Below, piece after piece: positions 30,164 through 39,632 of a DNA stretch of 64,000 nt. Position 1 is the first letter of the stretch, and the number at the start of each line of letters is the position of its first letter. The stretch is taken from positions 1-64,000 of the forward strand of contig DIEX01000027.1 in NCBI GenBank assembly GCA_002418835.1. Direction: 5' to 3'. The notes beneath the pieces were generated by a model. That model saw only the letters and a list, made by a program, of their open reading frames with translations. It made no database searches and had not been told where the DNA came from. Made by a program: the position numbers and the translations under genes. The DNA comes from Spirochaetia bacterium UBA5763. Lineage in GTDB: Bacteria > Spirochaetota > UBA4802 > UBA5550.

Positions 30164-32539
30164 TCAAAAATAATACTTAAGCCTGTAGTTCAGCGATTTT
30201 AGAAAGAACTGTATCCTGCGCCAATATCCCCGATATGCTGCTGTTGCAAATACCGTAAGCAGTACAAAGGCAATGGTTACAGGGTAACTCCCTATTCTTT
30301 TTTTCATGGAAGCATAGAGGTAATCGAAAGGTGAATACTGAGGAGGTAAAACTATGGAGAACGAACGGTAAACAGGCTCTGTCCAGTAAAAAGTTCTTCT
30401 CCCGTTAACAGTTTTAAAATATCTGCATCTGGCACCGATTGTATAATCGCCGTCAGCAAGACCCGTAATATTGATAATACCTGACTTCAGGTTTATCCTC
30501 TCAGGGGGGATTTTAGCATCCCTTGAAATTATTACGGAATAACCCTCAATATTTTCAGGCGTTATACTTACAGGTTTTATCACACCTTCAAAGCTGCTCT
30601 TATTAAAAGTGTTAAGAGTACCGAAGGGGAATACCAGTTCAATACCGGGGATTTTAATAATTGCCGGGCGTCCTTTTTTCTCTTCGATATCAAGGTTTGC
30701 AATATTTTTAAGATATTCCGGGTCAACCTTCCCCTCTCTCCCCACTATGAAAGTGTATGTGGAGACACGGCTGACCTGATTTGTTTTGCTTACGGATGCA
30801 AGATTAAAAAAGTATATACCCTCCTCCAGATCGCTGAACTTTACCTCAAACTCATCAAGGAATTTCCCCGGTTTAACCGGTGTATCTTTTGTAAAGCTGT
30901 AAACAAATCCCTTGAGTCTCCTGGTGTCATTCACAGCCCATCTTAATATAGCGTCAGTTGCGGTTGCATTGCCGTTTTCAGGATGGGTGGAGGAGACAAT
31001 TACAGGCATTGCAAGCGGATTAGAACTCACCTGCAGCCTGTAATGTACAGTACGGCTCATATTCCCCGCGCCGTCAATTGTCCGTATATGAAAATAAGTT
31101 ATACCGTCATCAAGTCCGGTAACAAGAGTGCTTGATGCATCATACCGCTGGTTCTGAATTGTCGGGTTTGTATCCGGATTTTTATCGATGAGAGTAGCGT
31201 ACCCGGCTATCCCCGATTCATCAAATGGTTTCTTCCAGGTAATTTCCGCCGCTGTCTCTCTGCTCCACGAATCTTCCGGATGAGATCGCGAAAAGACTGA
31301 CGGTGAGCTGACAAATATGTCAGATTGGTTCATGGTTATATTTCCGCTCTCCTCCCAGAAAACAAGGAGCTTTTTCCCTGAACCTAAAGCAACGGGATTA
31401 CGCCCTGGCGCCTCCTTTGCCGAAAGCTTGTTCTCCTCCAGCAGTTCCCTGCTTCGTGAGGAATATTTTCTGTAGAAAACCCTGCTCCCTTTTTCACGCA
31501 AATCATACCATGTTATAAAAAGCTCATTATCCGGGCCCAATGTAATATCAGGGGAGAAACAGTTCGCGTTAGTAGCTGAAACTTTTAATGGAATTTCATC
31601 CCACCTGTCTCCAAGCCTGTAACCCCTGAGCATATTAATTGCCCAGTTCTTTTCACTGTTATTCATAAAGACAAGGTATATTATATCATCATAGATCTCA
31701 ATTGCCGGAGCCTGGTTGTTGCTTTTCCCCGTTGTTATCTTTTCAACATCACTCCAGCTCCCACCGTAATCCTCCGACTTTACAAAATAAAGATGATCAA
31801 CATAACTTTCCTCTTTTGTCTGCCACAAAACAACAGCATTGTTTTTATAAAACTTTACTGCCGGGAAGAACGCCCCTTTAATATTCCCTTTAAACCTTGC
31901 AACTGCTTCAGGCTTATTAAACTTCCCCTCAACCCGCACAGAATGAAAAAGATTAAAAATCCTGTCCCTGTACGCTGTATAAAAAAGATGGAGTTTATCC
32001 TGTTCGTCAAAGGCAAACACCGGAAGTACCTCCATCTGCATACCAAAAGTTATCTGTTCAGGAGCTGACCATGTTGCACCCAGATCGGCAGATTTCGAAA
32101 AAAAGATCGCTCCATTAGCCTCATCTTCAGAGAGGATATTCCACACAACATAAATCTCCCCTCCCCGTGAAATTGTGACACCAGGATTCTTCTTAATTGA
32201 TGTTGAATACTCTGTTATTTTTACAGGCTGGATAAAATCCGCCCCGCCGTTGACTGATACAGACGCATATATCCCGGACATACCTTTAAGCGTACCCTCA
32301 TAAACTACCGCTATCAGGTTACCCCTGCTCTCTGCCGCAGGATTTCCGGTCTCAATTCCCCTGTCAGATATCAGCCTGGCCCTCTCCCAACCCTGGGGAT
32401 CTGTTCTCACATCCTCCGACTGAAAAAGGATCACTGTTGTTATACTGAAAACTATAAAAATCAGTATCATCAGGAGGAAAAGCCTCACTCCCGGAAACCT
32501 GAAATATAGCGTTAATAATATACCTGACAATCTTCTCAT
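30164..32539 (-). CDS. Membrane-anchored BNR/sialidase-repeat protein with Fn3-like modules
   Basis: A 791-residue protein with a membrane segment near the N terminus (about residues 18-40) and another near the C terminus (about 752-770). Between them, residues 60-400 contain repeated BNR-like Asp-box segments (VSVNGGADF, FFSKSADLGATWSAPEQI, FVKSEDYGGSWSDVEKI), which form a beta-propeller. Residues 410-600 hold two fibronectin-III-like or Ig-like modules (YFHIRTIDGAGNMSRTVHYRL; YFFNLASVSKTNQVSRVSTYTF). Catalytic residues of true sialidases are not evident. Probably an envelope-exposed sugar- or protein-binding scaffold. Converges on thiD with an 18-base gap; divergent from the antiporter gene. 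Confidence 0.6.
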   Translation of the reverse strand: MRRLSGILLTLYFRFPGVRLFLLMILIFIVFSITTVILFQSEDVRTDPQGWERARLISDRGIETGNPAAESRGNLIAVVYEGTLKGMSGIYASVSVNGGADFIQPVKITEYSTSIKKNPGVTISRGGEIYVVWNILSEDEANGAIFFSKSADLGATWSAPEQITFGMQMEVLPVFAFDEQDKLHLFYTAYRDRIFNLFHSVRVEGKFNKPEAVARFKGNIKGAFFPAVKFYKNNAVVLWQTKEESYVDHLYFVKSEDYGGSWSDVEKITTGKSNNQAPAIEIYDDIIYLVFMNNSEKNWAINMLRGYRLGDRWDEIPLKVSATNANCFSPDITLGPDNELFITWYDLREKGSRVFYRKYSSRSRELLEENKLSAKEAPGRNPVALGSGKKLLVFWEESGNITMNQSDIFVSSPSVFSRSHPEDSWSRETAAEITWKKPFDESGIAGYATLIDKNPDTNPTIQNQRYDASSTLVTGLDDGITYFHIRTIDGAGNMSRTVHYRLQVSSNPLAMPVIVSSTHPENGNATATDAILRWAVNDTRRLKGFVYSFTKDTPVKPGKFLDEFEVKFSDLEEGIYFFNLASVSKTNQVSRVSTYTFIVGREGKVDPEYLKNIANLDIEEKKGRPAIIKIPGIELVFPFGTLNTFNKSSFEGVIKPVSITPENIEGYSVIISRDAKIPPERINLKSGIINITGLADGDYTIGARCRYFKTVNGRRTFYWTEPVYRSFSIVLPPQYSPFDYLYASMKKRIGSYPVTIAFVLLTVFATAAYRGYWRRIQFFLKSLNYRLKYYF

Positions 32540-32621
32540 TGATATTTATAGCCTTATATATATTATCGAACCTGTAGCTGAAATATTCAAGGATGAAATA
32601 TCCGGTTATCCGCAATATTCA

Positions 32622-32642
32622 ACGGAAATAAATTATTTCCGT
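32622..32642. repeat. 8-bp perfect dyad between divergent genes
   Basis: ACGGAAAT and ATTTCCGT around AAATT, in the 295-base AT-rich gap between the BNR-repeat gene and the antiporter gene. It may be an operator for one of them. Nothing else stands out in that gap. Confidence 0.35.
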
Positions 32643-32834
32643 AAATTATATTATAAAGCGTTAATATAGGATATGTATGAAAATTTTTATTGCAGATTTT
32701 TTTTTAATATATAGAATATGTCCTGAATTGAGTCTTTTCTGCTCAAATTTTATTTGGCAATGTTCTAAAAAATCCTTAATAACTGGCTGGGAATATGACA
32801 AAAACCTTACAATTCAATTTAATTACGGTTTAGA

Positions 32835-34532
32835 ATGAGTATATTCAGCCGGACTGATATTTTTGTTCTTTTTTTATCAATGGCCCTTATGCTGGGGAGT
32901 GCCTGGTTTCTTGCCGAAATTTTCAGACGGTTAAAACTTCCGGCAGTTGCAGGAGAAATCCTTGCGGGTATTATGCTTGGCCCTACACTTTTTGGCAGAA
33001 TATCTCCATCTATATATTCATCGATATTCCCTTCAGGTTACACATCGGTTCATATTTCACTCGAATCCTTTATCCTGATAGGAGCTGTACTGCTTCTCCT
33101 TGTTGCGGGGCTTGAAATCGATCTTTCATCTGTGGTTTCCCAGGGAAAGAATGTAGTAATCATAACAGCATTCAGCATAATTATACCATTCACTATCGGC
33201 GCTTATATAGCTTACAGATTTCCGGGATTATTCGGTATCACTGAAAGCAGTTATCCCTTATCAGTATTTATAGGAATATCTGTATCAATCACTGCACTCC
33301 CCCTTATAGCACGCATACTGATGAATATACAACTTTTTCATTCCGATATCGGCATGCTTATAATGACCGCAGCTGTAATCACAGATCTTGTCGGGTGGCT
33401 GCTTTTTTCTTTGCTAATTCAGCTCGTTCATACCGGAAGCGTGGATTTATATGTTCTTTCTAAAACCATACTTTTTACCATAGCGATATCCCTGTTTATC
33501 CTGACTATACTGCGAAGCGGCATTAACCGTATACTCCCCTGGATACAGGCAAAAACAGAATGGCCTGGAGGAATTATATCCTTCACAATTATAACAGGAT
33601 TTATCCTTGCCGCAATGACTGAAGCAATCGGTATTCATGCTATTTTCGGTGCATTTCTTGCGGGAATTGCCATTGGTGATTCACCTCACCTGCGCGAGCA
33701 GACCAGAAACACAATAACCCAGTTTGTTGATAATATATTCGCACCGCTTTTTTTTGTATCAATTGGCCTGAGGGTCGATTTTTTTGATAATTTTTCCCCG
33801 GTTCTCCCCATCATAATGCTTTCAATTATATTATTCGGTAAATTCAGTTCTGTTATAATCGCATCACGTTTTATCGGTATGAAAATACGGGAGTCTCTGG
33901 CTGTTGCATCAGGGATGAGTTCAAGCGGCGCCATGGGGATTATACTGGGGATATTTGCTCTCCAGAACGGTTTGATATCTTCAAACGTATTTGAAGCAAT
34001 AGTAATTACTGCGGTGATAACTTCACTCATAAGCGGCCCATTAATGAAATTTTTTCTCAAGCAGAAAGAATCATTAAAATTGATTGATCTTCTTGACAAC
34101 GGGCTCTATATTCGCAATCTTAAAGCTGGCAATTCCATTGAAGCCATAAGAATCATGACAAAACAGTTAACAGGGCTCAACGATATCTCTCCGGAAAAAA
34201 TTGCAGCCGGAGTTATTGCCAGAGAAAATATGATGAGTACCGGAATCGGGAGCAGTATAGCAGTACCTCATGCACGGTTTGATGAATTAAAAAAGTCTGT
34301 AGTTATAACAGCTCAATCTGAATCGGGAGTTGATTTCAATGCATTCGACGGGAAAGAGGCGAAGCTGATATTTATGATCCTTTCACCTTTTAATGACCAG
34401 CAGTCACAGATCCAGATTCTTGCAGACATTTCAAGGATTTTTCAGGATAAAGATATCCGTGAAAGAACATTCAACGCTAAATCATATAACGAGTTTATTG
34501 CAGCAATTAAGCCGTTTTATTTTAAAAAGTAA
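32835..34532 (+). CDS. Kef-type (CPA2) cation/proton antiporter with C-terminal PTS EIIA domain
   Basis: A 565-residue fusion. Residues 1-395 form about 12 membrane segments of the CPA2 family (LPAVAGEILAGIMLGPTLFG at about 36; GAFLAGIAIGDSPHLR, DNIFAPLFFVSIGLRVDF). Residues 420-565 are a PTS EIIA type-2 (fructose/nitrogen) domain with the phosphorylatable His in AVPHARF (about residue 478). EIIA-linked transporters are thought to be gated by the phosphotransferase state, so this antiporter is probably controlled by carbon or nitrogen status. No other PTS genes are in the window. No clear ribosome-binding site before the ATG. The next gene starts 11 bases later. Confidence 0.88.
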   Translation: MSIFSRTDIFVLFLSMALMLGSAWFLAEIFRRLKLPAVAGEILAGIMLGPTLFGRISPSIYSSIFPSGYTSVHISLESFILIGAVLLLLVAGLEIDLSSVVSQGKNVVIITAFSIIIPFTIGAYIAYRFPGLFGITESSYPLSVFIGISVSITALPLIARILMNIQLFHSDIGMLIMTAAVITDLVGWLLFSLLIQLVHTGSVDLYVLSKTILFTIAISLFILTILRSGINRILPWIQAKTEWPGGIISFTIITGFILAAMTEAIGIHAIFGAFLAGIAIGDSPHLREQTRNTITQFVDNIFAPLFFVSIGLRVDFFDNFSPVLPIIMLSIILFGKFSSVIIASRFIGMKIRESLAVASGMSSSGAMGIILGIFALQNGLISSNVFEAIVITAVITSLISGPLMKFFLKQKESLKLIDLLDNGLYIRNLKAGNSIEAIRIMTKQLTGLNDISPEKIAAGVIARENMMSTGIGSSIAVPHARFDELKKSVVITAQSESGVDFNAFDGKEAKLIFMILSPFNDQQSQIQILADISRIFQDKDIRERTFNAKSYNEFIAAIKPFYFKK

Positions 34533-34543
34533 AAGGAACGATA

Positions 34544-37021
34544 ATGAAGCTCAGCGATATAATACAAAATGACAATGACCGTCTTTTCATAGTTGATACA
34601 GAATGTTTTATTATTTTTACGGGAGGTTCAATAACCGACGACAGGCCGTTTATCAGGATTGGGACCTGGTCAGACCTCCCGGTTGAAATAATCCCACTTG
34701 TGGAGAATATAATAATCAGCGACCGGATACTTGGCAACCCGGCACTTGAACAGTTCAATATCAATGTCCGCAACCTTACAACAAACAGATATATAGGGGG
34801 AGAGTCGATACTGAAACGCTTTCTTGATTATCAGCGGAATTTCGGGCTTGATCTAACCAACGTATCGGCTGTAAATATAGAAAAAGACATCCCGGAACTC
34901 CCCGACAAAAAACATATCTCAGACAGAGATCAGTTCATCGGTGTTTTCTACAGTGACGGCAATGTAAAGATTGTTCATGACGGTAATAATATTTTTGACC
35001 TTAACTCTATTTATAATGACAATCTCAATATCACTGAAATTCTCGGACGGCTCGCGCAGTTAAACAAAAACTGTTCCAGGTATTCAGGAGCAGGTTTCGC
35101 AGTTTCAGATAAAAATCCGATCTTTTACTCCGACGGATATTTCACATCCTACCAGTTCCCTAAAACTTATGCTGACGATTTTTCAATTCTTGAAATTGAT
35201 CCCGGTAAAGTCAGAGAGCTCCTGCTTCCATCACATAACATGCTATATGTTTCGGATATAATGAAACTGAAACATTTCAGGGAGGGTAAAATAAGAATAT
35301 TCTCCGATAACCGGGATCAGCTTGACCTGATAAGGCGCCTGTTCAAAGGTGCGACAATTCATGACGAACCTTTCTCTGAAATGAACTACAGTACCGGTAA
35401 CGGGATGACAATATCAGCCCACAGCAGTACACCGAACATAAAAATAAACTGGAACGCTGACCCAAAGAGGGGCAAAGCTCTCACCCTTTATTTTATAAAA
35501 TCACCGTCAGAAGTTAAATCGATACTCAAAGAGTCCTCTGATGCCATAATTATATCGTATACAGCATACGAACAGTCAGTTCTCCTGTTTAAGTCTGTGC
35601 AGAAGCCTGTAATTATACTCAATGACGGGAACCGGAACGTAAGGAAAATATCTGAAACCGATAATATCATATTGAACGACGGCATGCAGTATGATCTGAA
35701 GCATTACGATTCTGCTGAGAATCTTCAGAATTCAATTGAAACAGATCCGGAGTTTAACGAAGCATTGACTAACGGAGATATTACAGCACTTGAGAACTGG
35801 TTTGAATCCAATCTTTCATCCGGATCTGATTATTTTAAACTATTTAACGGTCTCACAGTGCTAAAGATACAGATGAACACCACAAAAGACCGCAAACTGT
35901 ATTCATCTCTCCGGTCACTGATACAGAAACAGGGACAGACTATTATCAGCCATAAACCGGAGGATCTGAATTACAGGGCTTTTTTTGAAATTGCAATCTG
36001 CAATAATGCCGCCTTTCAGATAATCAGAGCAGTAACACGTAAATCGGATATTCATTTTACACAGATCTATGATAACCAGTCCATCAAAAACATTAACCTC
36101 GACAGTGATCAGCACCGTCTGGGTAAGAGAATTATTGAAGACAGGGAGAGACTTGCCAGAATTCTAACACTATTCTATGCAGACAGACAGTCTCACCCGT
36201 CTTTCAGTTTCATGAAATCTGAACTCTCCCTGCTGAAAGAGGAGATTGACAGCAGGAGAGAAATTTACAGCACTGAATTTTACGAAGCTGAATCATTCAA
36301 CAGCCATAAGAATAAAAAGAAAAAAACAAAAACTGCGGGAGTGCTAAGTTTTCTGAACGATCATAAAAACGGTTCAGAGAATCTGCATGGCTCATCAGAA
36401 AATACTCCGGAAGAGAATGCTCTGAAAATAAAAAAAATAAAAATTTCCGCAGCAGTATTTCTGTTGCTTCTGCTTCTTCTTTCCGGCGGGATATATATTA
36501 CAAAAAATTCCGGTGATAAAAAACCGGTTCTCACTGAGCAGGATTTAAATAAAAGCATTGGCGCCGGAAAAGAGAGTGAGAACAAAAACATTATAATTAC
36601 TGTTAAACGCGTTGATGCACAGGAAAAAGAACTGCTGAAACTCCATAATGTTAAAATTACAGATTACGATATATTTATGTACGCGAATGATGTTGCCATA
36701 AAAAACGGATATTCAGGCCTCACATTGTCAGGACTGAAAAGTAAAAATCCTCACTGGATCTACCCCGCCAATGTTTTCATTATGCTTGACGGAGAGAAGG
36801 TTGTGGTACAGAAAGGTGACACTCTCTGGGATCTTGCGCATGCTAAACTTGAGAAGATGAATGCTGAATTTTACAAAATTACTGATCAGCTTGAAAAAAC
36901 ATCTCCCGGAGATACCGGCAGAATTAAAGCCATTATTGCTGACGCTGAAAAATATATTTATACTTCGCAGCAGAAAAAATTCATAGATAATTACAAAACA
37001 CAGAATCTGAAAAATGAATGA
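34544..37021 (+). CDS. Large membrane protein of unknown function, LysM-like C-terminal segment
   Basis: An 825-residue protein I do not recognise. Residues 1-600 are probably cytoplasmic (no signal peptide), with alternating alpha/beta sequence and acidic patches, ending in a lysine-rich stretch (KNKKKKTKT). One membrane segment follows at about 634-655, then a C-terminal part (about 656-825) with VVVQKGDTLWDLAHAKLEK (about residue 750), which resembles a LysM glycan-binding motif, and a helical tail. This topology suggests a link between a cytoplasmic domain and peptidoglycan. AAAGGA precedes the ATG. It sits between the antiporter-EIIA gene and an 8-base-overlapping small gene, so the three look co-transcribed. 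Confidence 0.6.
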   Translation: MKLSDIIQNDNDRLFIVDTECFIIFTGGSITDDRPFIRIGTWSDLPVEIIPLVENIIISDRILGNPALEQFNINVRNLTTNRYIGGESILKRFLDYQRNFGLDLTNVSAVNIEKDIPELPDKKHISDRDQFIGVFYSDGNVKIVHDGNNIFDLNSIYNDNLNITEILGRLAQLNKNCSRYSGAGFAVSDKNPIFYSDGYFTSYQFPKTYADDFSILEIDPGKVRELLLPSHNMLYVSDIMKLKHFREGKIRIFSDNRDQLDLIRRLFKGATIHDEPFSEMNYSTGNGMTISAHSSTPNIKINWNADPKRGKALTLYFIKSPSEVKSILKESSDAIIISYTAYEQSVLLFKSVQKPVIILNDGNRNVRKISETDNIILNDGMQYDLKHYDSAENLQNSIETDPEFNEALTNGDITALENWFESNLSSGSDYFKLFNGLTVLKIQMNTTKDRKLYSSLRSLIQKQGQTIISHKPEDLNYRAFFEIAICNNAAFQIIRAVTRKSDIHFTQIYDNQSIKNINLDSDQHRLGKRIIEDRERLARILTLFYADRQSHPSFSFMKSELSLLKEEIDSRREIYSTEFYEAESFNSHKNKKKKTKTAGVLSFLNDHKNGSENLHGSSENTPEENALKIKKIKISAAVFLLLLLLLSGGIYITKNSGDKKPVLTEQDLNKSIGAGKESENKNIIITVKRVDAQEKELLKLHNVKITDYDIFMYANDVAIKNGYSGLTLSGLKSKNPHWIYPANVFIMLDGEKVVVQKGDTLWDLAHAKLEKMNAEFYKITDQLEKTSPGDTGRIKAIIADAEKYIYTSQQKKFIDNYKTQNLKNE

Positions 37022-37589
37022 TGACATAAATTATTATATTGAACCTGTTGAAATAGAGATTTATCTTAAAAAAGCAGGAATTGTCCGGACAATAATTAAA
37101 GATCTCAAAATAGAACTTATTGATGTTCTCCCGAATAGCGAAAAGAGCGCTGAAATCTTTGAGCTGTTTAAGTCTATGGATGAACCGGTTGATCTAATGG
37201 AGGTTCAGAACTATTTTCCCCAGTATATAAGAAATATTTATGACTCCTACTATAAAAACATGGAGCTTTACGAAAAACTGAGCATGCACTTTAAAGCGGG
37301 ACTATCAGGGATGAACGATTCATGGAGAAATGCACTATATTTTACAGAGCTTCTCCATAAATATGAACCCACTGTGGCCACAACAGAGATCCTCGGGAAT
37401 TTCAGCACATATAATCTTATTTATCTCATCAGGAAACTTAACTCCCTTAATGAAAAATTTCTCCTTGAGGATTCCACTGTCTATTATCTCATAAAAAGAA
37501 GGAATGAAGCTTACAGCGACAGACCGCCCGACAGGGAGTTTGAAAAGCTTGTTGAATTATGGGAGTATAATGTTAAAGGCAAAAATTAA
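37014..37589 (+). CDS. Hypothetical protein coupled to the preceding membrane protein
   Basis: A 191-residue soluble, helix-rich, acidic protein with no signal peptide and no family I recognise. Its ATG lies inside the end of the upstream gene (8-base overlap), so the two are translationally coupled and probably bind each other. Aromatic clusters such as YFPQYIRNIYDSYYKNMELYEKL suggest a packed helical bundle. Confidence 0.6.
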   Translation: MNDDINYYIEPVEIEIYLKKAGIVRTIIKDLKIELIDVLPNSEKSAEIFELFKSMDEPVDLMEVQNYFPQYIRNIYDSYYKNMELYEKLSMHFKAGLSGMNDSWRNALYFTELLHKYEPTVATTEILGNFSTYNLIYLIRKLNSLNEKFLLEDSTVYYLIKRRNEAYSDRPPDREFEKLVELWEYNVKGKN

Positions 37590-37711
37590 TGTTCGTTATT
37601 ATTACGGAAGAATTAATAGAAAAACCAGTAAACAATATCAAGAAATATCATAATTATAAAAAAAATTGTAAAAGCTTTAAAAACTTTAATAAAAATATTT
37701 TTCATGACTGA

Positions 37712-38071
37712 TTACTCTCTCACAGCTGCTCTTGTTACATCAAAAACCAGATTATGATCCCCTCTTTTAATATAGAGAGTCACCCTGCTCCCGGCCTTAC
37801 CTGTCAGATGCTTCTGGTATATCTCATCAAACTTCATACCTTTTGTCACAGGCATATCATTAATCTGCATTATCAGATCACCGGGCCGTACACCTGCTTT
37901 ATAAGCAGGTCCCTCTTCGAAGACGCCCGAGATTAAGTAGGGAGTTTTATCGCTGACTTTCCCGTTTCCGATAGGGACCTCAATCCCTAGTATCCCTTTG
38001 CTTTCATCTGACGCACAGGAGATAAAAATCAGAAGAATAATCACTGCAGAAAACAGAAATCTTTTATTCAT
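37712..38071 (-). CDS. PDZ-domain lipoprotein
   Basis: A 119-residue precursor: signal peptide ending in the lipobox IFIS-C (Cys about residue 18), then one PDZ domain (about 35-118) with EEGPAYKAGVRPGDLIMQINDMPV and SRVTLYIKRG as the typical loop and strand. The start is the ATG at 38071 after GAGG; a TTG 12 bases upstream is less likely. No protease domain, so it is likely a membrane-anchored peptide-binding adaptor. It directly follows the gene at 38084 and is probably co-transcribed with it. Confidence 0.8.
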   Translation of the reverse strand: MNKRFLFSAVIILLIFISCASDESKGILGIEVPIGNGKVSDKTPYLISGVFEEGPAYKAGVRPGDLIMQINDMPVTKGMKFDEIYQKHLTGKAGSRVTLYIKRGDHNLVFDVTRAAVRE

Positions 38072-38083
38072 AAAGCCTCTCAA

Positions 38084-39280
38084 TCACTGAGGATTTTTTA
38101 CAGATGTATCTTTTGTTTCTCCGGCAGTTTTCTTGTCAGTTTCAATTTTATTTATATCATCAGCAGCAGGCTGTTTCTTTTCACTATCAGCCTTATCCTG
38201 TTTTTTTACATCATCAATAACTTTTACATCACCCACCATACTTTCAAGGAGAGACTTGCTGTTCAGTATAACATAGTTGTCATTATGATGCTGTATCAGT
38301 TTTGTGTAATCCTGTTTTGATGCCACAGGCTCCCCTTCCCCGGCGTGAGTACCCTTGTCAGCGAGAGTTTTTAATGTCGCTGTAATCAGTTTAAAATTAT
38401 AATTATCAACATACGACCGGATTATCTGTTCAGCTTTTTCAAACTCACCATTGATAAGGTAACGGGCAACCCTCTGTTCTTTCCTGAACCTGACACTCCG
38501 CGATACTTTCCCTTCAAAAGCCGCCTCTTTTGCTGAAGCGCTCCCCTCCTTCTGAGCAGAGGCGCCGCTCTCAGCATACTCCTTCTCCAGCTCCTCAACG
38601 GTTTTATTCATCTCTTTTATATAATCCTGCTCATTCTTATCAACAAATCTTTTGAAGAATAGAGAGCCGTTTTCAGTTTCAGTTTTAAACAGCTGATTAT
38701 ATATCTTCAGCTTCCCTGCCATACTCTGGCTTGTGTAAATCGCGATAAAACCGTATCTTTTCGCGCGCCTGGCCATATTTATTGCATCAACATATTTAAA
38801 AATTTTGTAGGAGTACAATCTGGGATGGGATGCCTCGCCTACAATATAATGAGTTCTGGCAAGAGTTCTGTCGCGATATCCCAGTGTGAGGTACTGACGG
38901 GCAATGGGATCTTTAGATCTGATTATTTCGGGCGCAATATTATCCAGAATATTTTTTGAATCCTCAAGATAGAAATCAACAAGCAGTTTTTCATAGAGTG
39001 TCACCATATCTTTCTGCGAATCATACACATTATCAAAAGATCTCTTGTATTCCCCCTGAAGGAAGGCAACTTCAGCATTAAAATGTTTCTGATAAATTGT
39101 AAACAGAGCATTTTTGCTGTCAGGTGAAAAGTTGGTCACTCCGTAATCAATAAAATCGATAAAATCCCTGTTCTCTTTCAGGATTCTCTCAACATAAGTC
39201 TGATCTATCGCGGAATAAGATGTTGTAAATCCAGCCAGAATGATTAGAATAATTGCAATAATACCGGTTTTTATCTTCAT
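38084..39280 (-). CDS. Exported helical protein of unknown function
   Basis: A 398-residue protein with a signal peptide (about residues 1-23, ILAGFTTSYSA), a mainly helical middle (about 25-290), and a low-complexity charged C terminus rich in Lys/Asp (about 345-398). No domain recognised. Its stop codon overlaps the upstream region of the PDZ lipoprotein gene, so they form a two-gene unit. Probably periplasmic. Confidence 0.6.
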   Translation of the reverse strand: MKIKTGIIAIILIILAGFTTSYSAIDQTYVERILKENRDFIDFIDYGVTNFSPDSKNALFTIYQKHFNAEVAFLQGEYKRSFDNVYDSQKDMVTLYEKLLVDFYLEDSKNILDNIAPEIIRSKDPIARQYLTLGYRDRTLARTHYIVGEASHPRLYSYKIFKYVDAINMARRAKRYGFIAIYTSQSMAGKLKIYNQLFKTETENGSLFFKRFVDKNEQDYIKEMNKTVEELEKEYAESGASAQKEGSASAKEAAFEGKVSRSVRFRKEQRVARYLINGEFEKAEQIIRSYVDNYNFKLITATLKTLADKGTHAGEGEPVASKQDYTKLIQHHNDNYVILNSKSLLESMVGDVKVIDDVKKQDKADSEKKQPAADDINKIETDKKTAGETKDTSVKNPQ

Positions 39281-39632
39281 TCCCTATAATCCCCTATAAT
39301 AAAATCTGGAAATTCGTCTCCCTGTATCTATTTTATCGTCTTTACCTGGATTAAAAATAGAATATTTTTATTGTAAATCAATTTTTAAAAATAACCGTTA
39401 CAACGTCAGGCACAAAGCGAACTCTCTACTCAGAATCATAATAGCTAAAAAACCCGATAGTGCGAATTATTGAGTATGTTTCTTTTTTATATTGACATTA
39501 TGTTTTAATGGCATAATAATTACTATATAATATTGTTTTTTCCGAAAATAATAGAGTACCTTGAAGTGTTGTTTTTATTTTTTACAGCACGGCGTTGTTT
39601 CAGATTTTATATACTAATTCCCGGTGTGAAAT
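39281..39632. other. Divergent intergenic region with a promoter
   Basis: A 352-base gap between divergent genes. The rightward promoter at 39492 is the main feature. Near 39281-39300 the block CCCTATAATC/CCCTATAAT is repeated in tandem just upstream of the leftward gene's start, overlapping its ribosome-binding site. The rest is AT-rich with nothing recognised. Confidence 0.45.
39492..39520 (+). promoter_or_regulatory. Probable promoter for the 39633-glnA-Gfo/Idh unit
   Basis: TTGACA (39492-39497) with TAATAA (39514-39519, spacer 16) or AATAAT (39515-39520, spacer 17). It is about 115 bases before the first gene of the unit. Confidence 0.55.
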
